From: Saturnia japonica
Taxonomy: Eukaryota > Arthropoda > Insecta > Lepidoptera > Saturniidae
Reading direction: 5' to 3'
Length of the DNA stretch: 64,000 nt
Assembly (NCBI GenBank): GCA_033032175.1
Contig: CM065321.1
Coordinates: forward strand, 16,018,501-16,082,500
How positions within the stretch are numbered: position 1 is the first letter of the stretch; the number at the start of each line of letters is the position of its first letter. Below the pieces are notes generated by a model. The model was not told where the DNA came from. It did not search any database and saw only the letters and a list, made by a program, of their open reading frames with translations. The position numbers and the translations under genes were made by a program. This document shows positions 56,701-64,000 of this stretch, one piece after another.

Positions 56701-56987
56701 ATTTAAAGCAACATACATTTATATAGATCTAAAAATGCATTAAATAGGATTATAAATAGTACACACAAAAAGCACCATTTAGGGAAATATCATAATAAAC
56801 GAAGTCGCGTAATATCTAATTGTGTATCAGTAAAATTTGACAACTTATACTTAACTGACTATAAGTTACTCAAAAATGTTTTCATTCCGATATAATGAAT
56901 AAGTTTATTTAGTGTCTCATTCAACATTTTCCAAAACTAAAATAATAAAATAAGTATGCAATTAAAAAAACGAAGTTAGCTTAAAAA
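53705..56987 (-). other. Possible long 3' UTR or intergenic DNA downstream of the arrestin gene
   Basis: Very AT-rich. Minus-strand AATAAA occurs at 56909-56904, 80 bp past the stop, and at 53710-53705 near the far end, so the UTR could be short or about 3.3 kb. A repeat at 54115-54200 (TCGTACTGTACATACAACAG) recurs at 63175-63260, and an AAAAAAGGAGG repeat lies at 56310-56480. No gene. Confidence 0.35.
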
Positions 56988-57061
56988 TTAGTGAAAATCT
57001 GGATTATACGACGGTGGGTTTGGAGGTATAATGCCTGTGGGCGAAGGATCCGTTGGCTTTT
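56988..57061 (-). CDS. Arrestin-domain protein, last exon with PPSY motif
   Basis: Completes a Lys codon, then KPTDPSPTGIIPPNPPSYNP, DFH and TAA. The PPSY motif fits NEDD4-family WW-domain binding. The acceptor follows a long T run. Confidence 0.8.
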
Positions 57062-60000
57062 CTGAAAAAAAAAAATAACTTCGCCTATATAGGGAGAACC
57101 ACAATTTGCTGTCCAAATATTTCTCAGCTTTTGACGGTAAAGTTGTTGCAAACTGCATAGCAAATTGGCAATTGACGGCAAAAGAGAAACACCAAAAATT
57201 AACGGAAAACTTGAAAGATGTATTATTTATTGCCACCATAGATCAATGATTTGTTTACGCGCCGCTTCAACTAGATACTGTCAACTTGAATCAGTGTCTG
57301 ATACTGATACATTTTGAACTTATATTTTAATGGCTCATCCATACTCTTGACACATACCACAAACTTCAAACCTCTACAAAAGCTCGGATAAAATAAGCAT
57401 ACCAAACACCCATCCATACTTTGCGAGTTTGCTAGTGTGTTTGTTTTAAGCAAGTATGACGGACGTAGACCTTGCGTCGGTTATAATTATAACATTTGGT
57501 TTATTGTATTTTTAATATCAAAAGAAACAAAATTAAACGAAGAAAAATAATAGGATATGAAAAATTCATAAATAAATATAGTTAAAAGGCTTTTTAGAAT
57601 GATTTATCGATTACTTATTTTACGCAAGCGATACTAACTACATACAAACGTGTAGACGCTTCGCAATCGCTTGCCACAAGCTCCTTTGATTTGTGCATCA
57701 CATACCGAAAATGCTGGAATCGGTGGCAAGTCAAGGCAAACCACAAAATTACAAAGGGCACTGTACAGTAATAACGTTACGATGGTTTGCGAGTAAGAGG
57801 GCGCTGTTGATCCGGTGTTGCAAGACAATAATTTCAATTACTACCATACCGACAATATTGTCACGTTGACAAGCTTCATTTCAAAGTCACACTACTATAT
57901 TAAAGTGCTATATTTATTATTATTATACTATATTAATCCTACGAGCTATCGTTTGTAAGTAGCGCGCTATCTAGTTGAAGCGTAGAGATCACCAATTATT
58001 AATCTATGTTTATAACATTCATAAACTCTTGAATTTTAATAATTTTATAACATTATGCCACAGAGTGCGTAACAATACAGATTTCTTTATTCACGATGAG
58101 ACCGAACATCAATCGTTGCCTTCAATTTTATCGCAATTTAGTTGCAACTATTGCTTTCCAGCCTTTAGTGTGAATCTGATGCCCATTCGCGATATCATTT
58201 TGTCGTCAATTCGCAATTTAATTTCGTGTCAATTTGTAACCAAGTAATTTTTGGGAAGGTTACATAGGTTTTATAAAGGAATTTTTAATAATATTGTATT
58301 GGTAACCTAGAAATAAAATATTTTTACTCAGGTAAAATCTAGTCATACATTTATTGAACTACTCCACTTACTATTTTCGTTATCCGGCGTAGATGGCTCT
58401 GGTGCGCTAGCGGTTGCGTAAGGATTGCCAGGAGAAGAAGGCTGAAAAATATTTATATTTTCATAACTGCTGACATTTAAATTCATTTGAGAACCGAAGA
58501 AATAGAAAACTGTATGAAAAAAAAAAACGAAGGGAGCTTACAGCAGTCACATATTATGACATCTGATTTAATATAGTTTACGCATATTTAGTTTACATCA
58601 CAGTACAACTGAAAGTACCAACCTCTCGGAAAATGAAAAAAAAAACAACTTACATATGGAACAGAAGCGCCAGCAGGCAGCAACGGTACGGAAGCTTCAT
58701 TGTCTTTACCTGAACCTTGCACGGTGAACCCAAATGTACCAGTTTTTAATAATTTTGTTCCAGTTATCGGTGTATTCGGGGAACCAGCGGGATATGGGGC
58801 TGCAACTGCTGGAAAAGGTACTGCGGGAGTCCCACCAGGGTATGGAGTGTTTGAATGATAAGGGCTATTGCCCGGATTTACTACTGGTGAAGCCGGGTAT
58901 GGAGTGTTTGAAGGATAAGGGCTATTGCCCGGATTTACTACTGGTGAAGCCGGGTATGGTGAGTTCGATCCTGGATATGGAGGATTCATTCCTGAGTGAG
59001 CTGGATTTGGGTCAGGATACGGTGAATTTGCATTCGGATAAGGTGAGTTAGCTCCAGGATACGCAGGACTTCCGCCCGGGTATGATGCATTATTGCCCGG
59101 ATAATTATTTCCTGGATACGGAGAACGGACAGGGTAAGGCGAAACTCCCGGCGAAGGTTGAGTGGTGATCGCAGGTGGATAACTTGAAAGACCTTGAAAG
59201 TTATTCGAGACCCCTATAGGCTGTGGCATTTGGTCTTGCATTGGGTTCTGTACGTCGTCTTGGAAGCCTATAATTGGGATGCTCCCTATTATTATTGGAT
59301 GGGTTTCCTCTGTGTCTTCGTGACAACCGCTTGTTTCCATGGTCACCTGAATAAATAGAACCATGTCATAAACTGGACTGCTCTGAATATGTTAGGGGCT
59401 AAGATTTGCTTACCCCTATACTTTGTTCGTTATAAGAAGACCGGCATACAGTGTTCCTAAAACGTAAATTGATAGGTCGTGCAAATTACGACAAAACCTA
59501 AAACATGCATTTCGACTATCAATTATTACTAAAAAAAAAATTATGATACTAAACGTTATAAAAAGATTTTGTATGCAAAATTGCCAAAATAACTTCCTCT
59601 GTACAACGATGTTTGTGAATTTTCGTATTTAATTTCCTTACTACGTGCAGCGTTACTTTCTATGTTACTTAAAACTATAGTAGACCAAAATAATAAAATC
59701 ATCACTTTAAATTAGTTGGGAGACAATTTTTTATATTACTGAACAGTGATTCTACTAAAACCATAGACCATAACTAACCTCTAATAGATATTCGATGTCT
59801 ATGTATCGGCAGGCGGCCATATTGAGCACGTCCATCGCGGGCACGTCCATGTCGACCGTCCAATTCCGCGTCGTGTTCCCGGGGACAGGACCCTTCTTCA
59901 ACGCCACTAATATGCTACTCTGTTCACGCGTGTCAGGATTGTTTACTGCGTGGTATATTATTTTCTGAACAACATTTGTCTATGTTAATAAATCTGAAGT

Positions 60001-63000
60001 TCCGTCTGTAGATGTAATTATTTTTTTGTAGTGTTAACTTATATAGTACCGTTGTGATTTAAAACCGCGATGTAACGAAAAAGCGACAATAAAAAGAGAC
60101 AAACAAACACATACATCTATACTATCTGTAGGAATTAGCCTACGAGAGAATGAGATAGAATACATTGTATACGGATAATGCAAGTCCTGATTTGAATGAC
60201 GTATGTTTTCTGAACGTTTCACTCCTACAGATATAATAGTTTCTAAAGATATATGACGTCATTTGATAGTATGGAAATACAGTTGGAATGATGCTGAAAC
60301 CATGGATAACTCCAGGAGTAATTAAATCACTGCGCCGTAGAGATAAGATCCATCTTCAAATTAAAAGTAATCCGAATGATTCTATGAGATTGTATTATAT
60401 TTCCTATCGAAATTGGTGTAACAAAATTATTAAGTCATTAAAGAGAGAATACTATAAGTTGCAGTTTAATAAAAATTTGAGTAATATTAAAGGTACATGG
60501 AACGTTATAAAAGAAGTTTGTAATTTAGGGAGTGACAAGAAAACAAGTGCTGAACTCTTAGAAATTGAAAATACCCATGTTAAATCATTAAACATTGTTA
60601 ACCAATACTTCACCTCAATAGGATGCAAGCTAGCAAATCTTACACTAAGCCAAATTAATACCACTGAGATAGAACTAGCCAAACACGCTAAAACTATAAT
60701 TACCCCCGTTAATACAATGTCTTTATTTCCGACTGATCATTTAGAAATTGCAAGCATTATATCAAGTCTGAAATCAAATACGGCTCCAGGGTGGGATAGC
60801 ATATCAACGAATTTTCTCAAAACTTATAAAATATTTTTAATACACCCTTTATCATACCTTTGTAACATGAGTTTCGAGTCTGGTCAATTCCCTAACGTTC
60901 TGAAATCCGCTGTCATTACACCTATATTTAAAACAGGTAATAATACCTTTCCATGTAACTATAGGCCTATTTCCCTTCTGCCTTCTCTGTCAAAAATAAT
61001 TGAAAAACTTGTAAACAAGAGGTTAATGAATTATATAGATAAAATCGATTACATTTCCCCTAACCAATTTGGTTTTCGAGCAAATAAATCGACCGATGAC
61101 GCTGTTTTAAAAGTAACCACACAGATTTCCTCCTACCTCGATAAAGGTGACAAATGTGTTGGTGTGTTTCTGGATTTACAAAAGGCCTTTGATACTGTTT
61201 CAGTGCCCATATTATTGACACGTCTAGAAAATATTGGTATTCGAGGAAATGCACTTCAGTGGTTTGCAGACTACTTGACGAATAGAAATCAACGTGTACG
61301 TGTAAATGAGTATATAAGTAATAGTGAGTACAGTACCTACGGAGTCCCACAGGGCAGTACACTTGGGCCTACGTTATTCCTCATATATATCAATGAATTG
61401 TGTAAGGTTCCCGATACGAGTGATTCTGAATTAATAATGTTTGCAGATGATACGGTTCTCTTATTCCATGGATCTACTTGGAATGACGTTCGTGAATACG
61501 CGGAGACTGGGTTATCTAAGGTTTCAGCGTGGCTAGATAATAGTCTTTTATCGCTAAATGTGGATAAAACAAAATTTATTTGTTTCAGTATCACAAACAA
61601 AACTAGAACCAAGGACAATTATAGCATAAAAATACATTCATATCCCTGTAATCGCATTCAATTAAATTACAGTGTTGAATGTTCATGTGCTAAACTCAGC
61701 CGAGCAAGAAGTATAAAATATTTGGGAGTTACTATTGATGAAAATTTAAGGTGGGAAGCACATATTAACAAATTATCAGGTCGGATACGGAAGCTTATAT
61801 ATATATTTAAAGAACTACGAGTTGTAGCTGACTATAACATCCTTATACAAATGTATAAGGCTCTTTGTGAATGTTTATTAAGATATTGTATTTGTTCGTG
61901 GGGTGCTGCGTCTAGGTCACTGCTTCTTATTGTTGAACGTGCACAAAGGGCCGTTCTTAAAGTGCTATTGCGGCTACCCTATACAAACCCTACAACACTA
62001 TTGTATCAGCAGGCTAAAGTATTGTCTGTTCGAAAGTTATTTATCTACCAATGTATTAGACGCTACATCAAAATATGAGTTCCAATTTAACGGGTACAAA
62101 CCGTAAAAAAAGACTTGATCGCTTTCCTGTCCCACAGATTAAAACTACACTGGCTCGTATGACATATCGATATCAAGGCCCATATCTATATAATTCCCTT
62201 AACTTACATAATACGTTTAAGAATCTTAATAATCATCGACTAAGAAATACATTAAAAGAAATTCTATATAAATATGATTATTATGGAATAGAAAATCTAT
62301 TACAAGCAGTAAAGTAGTAAATATGCCATTACACAAAGATTAGTGAGGATTTCTCATGTCAAACCCCATACATAATGTGTCCATATGCTTGTAAGCAAAT
62401 TTATTACACACATACACACTCACGCATTCACATGCACATACACACAAACGTTCGCACACACACGCACACATATACATAAAAACACACGCCCACACACACA
62501 CACACATTTATCGGTAGTTTATCTCATTTGTTATTTTATTTTGTTCTTTTAATTCGTAGTTTGAGAGTAAGAAATCGTGTAATTGTTGTATATTGAGAAA
62601 GACACTGTTACCTGAGACACAGGTTATACCTAGTTCAGGTGACAGGGTTCAGCCATACTTGATGTATTATATTGTATAAAATAAATGATTATGATTATGA
62701 TTATGTTATAAAATTGACAGGTAGACCATAATAACAGAATCGAAAATGTTTTGTGTTCTTAATTTTCATACTTACACGATCCAATATTGAGAACAGTTCT
62801 TGCTCCCACATTCATATTTCATAGCCATTTTATTAGATTTGCGTGTAATCAATTCCGGTTTATTTTTCATATTTTGTGAAAAAGAACGCAACTGTTTTTT
62901 TTTTTTCGATACGTATACTAGGAAATTAATAGGAGTTAAATATAGAAACAAAAAAAAATCCCAAGGTGTCGTCGGACACTTGGTTTAGTAATATACTATT

Positions 63001-63628
63001 ATTTTATAACCAGACTTGTACGCATTGATTCACGTACAGTAAGAGCTGTTGATGGTTCGAGTACCGCGGATGTATGATTTTTATATCACTTTATTTTTAT
63101 TTTTGTTTAGAAAATTATGAAAATAAACTTTTTATTATTAGTTATTAGTATAAAAATGTAAATAGATTATAATTCGTACTGTACATACAACAGTGCGTAC
63201 AAATCAGGTCATAACACAGCTGGGTCAATTCCACGACGGTCATAGTCTTGAAAATCCTATATAATATGTATGTTTGTCTCTTTTCAGTGTCGGTAAGGTT
63301 GGACACTTTTTTAGTTTAGCTCCTATCCCGCTATAAGAAAGTTCATTCCAACAATAATGTTGTTTTGATCGATGATCCCTAGTTTATCGATACTTTAGCC
63401 TACACTACGCAAGCAATGACGTAAATAACCATGTTATTGTAGAAAATAAGGATTTACCTTCATAGTAACGAACTTGATTGTATCGATCTCCACGTTGCTA
63501 TTATTAGTGCAGCTGACTTCGATTGGCATTATCTGGCCGGGGCAGAACCCACTGACCGGTAGCTTCACTAAAGTATTGGCTACTCCGGAACGTATGCACC
63601 AGCAGCAAAACGTGTTAGACAGCTCCAT
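56988..63628 (-). CDS. Arrestin-domain protein (ARRDC-like), C-terminal five exons; 5' end beyond window
   Basis: Alpha-arrestins link membrane cargo to NEDD4-type ubiquitin ligases through PPxY motifs. Exons are 63458-63628, 59779-59964, 58654-59346, 58372-58441 and 56988-57061, total 1194 nt here with phases 0, 0, 0, 1. The first visible exon opens the arrestin C domain: TFCCWCIRSGVANTLVKLPV, SGFCPGQIMPIEVSCTN. The second gives KIIYHAVNNP and WTVDMDVPAMDVLNMAACRY, then IDIEYLLE; the third starts VTMETSGCHEDTEETHPIII, the closing strand ...HPIIIGSIPI. A long Pro/Ser/Tyr-rich tail with SPYPG-type repeats follows, and the last exon ends NPPSYNPDFH, containing PPSY. The N-terminal arrestin domain must lie past 64000. 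A LINE sits antisense in the 59965-63457 intron. Family secure, exact orthologue not. Confidence 0.88.
57062..58371. other. Arrestin-gene intron, nothing firmly recognised
   Basis: CATCCATACT motifs near 57339 and 57411 and CAAGTATGACGG near 57451 suggest a decayed repeat. No element ends could be fixed and no exon is missing. Confidence 0.35.
58372..58441 (-). CDS. Arrestin-domain protein, penultimate exon
   Basis: 70 nt encoding PSSPGNPYATASAPEPSTPD then NEN plus one base. Acceptor TTTTTCAG, donor GTAAGTGG. Confidence 0.75.
58654..59346 (-). CDS. Arrestin-domain protein, end of C domain and SPYP-rich tail
   Basis: 231 codons. Starts VTMETSGCHEDTEETHPIII and then runs into repeats of (S/N)PYPG/A. 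A segment PASPVVNPGNSPY is duplicated almost exactly with a 54-bp-scale repeat at 58862-58955. Acceptor TTATTCAG, donor GTAAGTTG. Confidence 0.85.
59779..59964 (-). CDS. Arrestin-domain protein, C-domain exon
   Basis: 62 codons from KIIYHAVNNPDTREQSS to YIDIEYLLE. Acceptor TTGTTCAG, donor GTTAGT. No start codon, which is why simple ORF lists miss it. Confidence 0.85.
60288..62078 (+). CDS. Reverse transcriptase ORF2 fragment of the non-LTR element
   Basis: 596 codons, RNA-dependent DNA polymerase that would copy its own transcript at the target site. Visible RT blocks in order: linker PWITPGVIKSLRRRDK near the start, ITPIFKTGN and NYRPISLLPS (about 215-240), NQFGFRANKSTDDAV, VFLDLQKAFDTV, YGVPQGSTLGP (about 345), catalytic FADD (about 385) and SIKYLGVTID. 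The thumb-like C-terminus follows. The frame ends ATATGA, and the true C-terminus continues in another frame from 62075, so about one base has been lost or gained. The start ATG is internal to the parent protein. Confidence 0.85.
   Translation: MMLKPWITPGVIKSLRRRDKIHLQIKSNPNDSMRLYYISYRNWCNKIIKSLKREYYKLQFNKNLSNIKGTWNVIKEVCNLGSDKKTSAELLEIENTHVKSLNIVNQYFTSIGCKLANLTLSQINTTEIELAKHAKTIITPVNTMSLFPTDHLEIASIISSLKSNTAPGWDSISTNFLKTYKIFLIHPLSYLCNMSFESGQFPNVLKSAVITPIFKTGNNTFPCNYRPISLLPSLSKIIEKLVNKRLMNYIDKIDYISPNQFGFRANKSTDDAVLKVTTQISSYLDKGDKCVGVFLDLQKAFDTVSVPILLTRLENIGIRGNALQWFADYLTNRNQRVRVNEYISNSEYSTYGVPQGSTLGPTLFLIYINELCKVPDTSDSELIMFADDTVLLFHGSTWNDVREYAETGLSKVSAWLDNSLLSLNVDKTKFICFSITNKTRTKDNYSIKIHSYPCNRIQLNYSVECSCAKLSRARSIKYLGVTIDENLRWEAHINKLSGRIRKLIYIFKELRVVADYNILIQMYKALCECLLRYCICSWGAASRSLLLIVERAQRAVLKVLLRLPYTNPTTLLYQQAKVLSVRKLFIYQCIRRYIKI
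62075..62317 (+). pseudogene. Frame-shifted C-terminal end of the same ORF2
   Basis: 80 codons, NRKKRLDRFPVPQIKTTLAR, YQGPYLYNSLN and a basic helix to QAVK. This matches the end of related LINE proteins (F.vP...T...R...Y.aP.lYN.L) and overlaps the main frame's stop by four bases. Confidence 0.65.
62401..62506 (+). repeat. CA-rich microsatellite in the LINE 3' UTR
   Basis: Interrupted ACACAC runs with CACATACACA and CGCACA variants, in the 3' UTR of the non-LTR element. Confidence 0.85.
62705..63457. other. Arrestin-gene intron right of the LINE
   Basis: Contains at 63175-63260 the TCGTACTGTACATACAACAG repeat also present at 54115-54200. Nothing else is recognised. Confidence 0.4.
63458..63628 (-). 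CDS. Arrestin-domain protein, exon with start of the C domain
   Basis: 57 codons from MELSNTFCCWCIRSG to IKFVTMK. Acceptor AATTCAG, donor GTAAATCC. The leading ATG is internal to the protein, not the start, since arrestin N-domain coding is absent. Confidence 0.85.
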
Positions 63629-63810
63629 CTGAATTGGCTCCTGTTCGTATGAGTAACATATATCACTTAAACAGGGGCTATATAAAATAAATACATTATA
63701 TTCGAGTATGAGTGTAGCCAGATACGGGCAGGGAAGTAGCGGTCTGCAAAAAGCAAGATATTCATAAAAGCTTCAACAATGCATTGAAATTATTAAAATT
63801 TACTACAAAA

Positions 63811-64000
63811 ATGGTGAAAATTTCGCGGTTACACTTCGCAAAAACCAATGCATTTTTGGGTCGTCGTGAAGCACCTTCTCGGCCAGCAATTGTGAGAATG
63901 GTGGAAAAATTTGATCTGTTCGGACAAATTAGCGATGTGAAGAATCGAACTCGTGCACGTTGGTCAAGAACAACCGAGAATATTGCTGTTGTAGCCCGTA
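63811..64000 (+). pseudogene. Mariner-type transposase N-terminus, cut by window edge
   Basis: An open frame runs to the edge: KTNAFLGRREAPSRPAIVRM, VEKFDLFGQISDVKNRTRAR, WSRTTENIAVVAR. This is the N-terminal helix-turn-helix region typical of IS630/mariner-like transposases (a zinc-free DNA-binding half followed by RTxENI). It lies antisense in the arrestin-gene intron. Completeness cannot be judged. Confidence 0.6.

Larger units (their letters stand above)
60275..62704 (+). mobile_element. 5'-truncated non-LTR retrotransposon (CR1/jockey-like), nearly open ORF2
   Basis: Inserted antisense in an intron of the arrestin-domain gene. It begins in the linker before the RT domain and carries a 596-codon frame, a shifted C-terminal frame, a CA-rich 3' UTR and an (ATGATT)n-like tail at 62686-62704. 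A tandem-repeat tail rather than poly(A) favours a CR1/L2/Daphne-type clade (inference). The endonuclease and ORF1 are missing, so this copy is defective. Confidence 0.85.

Noticed and set aside
57634..57837. Small minus-strand protein between arrestin exons
   Set aside because: No family resemblance, intronic, and not needed for the arrestin reading frame.
58734..59051. Plus-strand 105-codon frame
   Set aside because: Antisense shadow of the repetitive SPYP-encoding exon; its apparent repeats are a mirror of that exon.

Overview
This window is insect nuclear DNA, most likely from a moth or butterfly (inference). Genes are split by GT-AG introns, the background is AT-rich, and introns and intergenic DNA are full of retrotransposon tails, tRNA-derived SINEs, MITEs and non-autonomous Helitrons of kinds common in Lepidoptera. 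Nothing bacterial, viral or CRISPR-like is present. The species cannot be named from sequence alone.

Four protein-coding genes can be assembled exon by exon, with splice phases that close exactly. (1) 2802-25813, minus strand: complete sorbitol dehydrogenase, 8 exons, 358 aa. Intron 6 holds a 12-copy tandem array (unit about 274 bp) that reaches to about 10 bp from a splice donor. (2) 36611-39923, plus strand: a small secreted protein, 4 exons, 217 aa, six cysteines after the signal peptide, resembling ML/GM2-activator or DUF1091-type lipid-binding proteins. (3) 40221-51783, minus strand: complete RIO2 atypical kinase (RIOK2), 8 exons, 507 aa. Intron 7 holds a decayed DD41D mariner-type transposon inside a long palindrome, and exon 3 has been partly duplicated in tandem. 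(4) 56988 to beyond the right edge, minus strand: the C-terminal half of an arrestin-domain (ARRDC-type) protein with a repetitive SPYP-rich tail and a terminal PPSY motif. A 5'-truncated but almost open non-LTR retrotransposon lies antisense in one of its introns.

Genes 2 and 3 converge, with stop codons about 300 bp apart and an AATAAA hexamer overlapping each stop. The four genes have no evident functional link: polyol metabolism, a secreted ligand-binding fold, 40S ribosome maturation, and membrane-protein trafficking.

The rest is repeat landscape. It includes at least three non-autonomous Helitron families recognisable by TC...hairpin-CTAG ends between A and T, one hAT-type element with an 8-bp target duplication, several MITEs with target duplications, two SINE types, four non-LTR fragments, and a second mariner-type transposase fragment cut by the right edge. 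I found no convincing new multi-gene system. The most unusual items are the homogenised array beside a splice site, the near-identical partial exon duplication in RIOK2, and the palindromic transposon whose arms carry the transposase 3' end.
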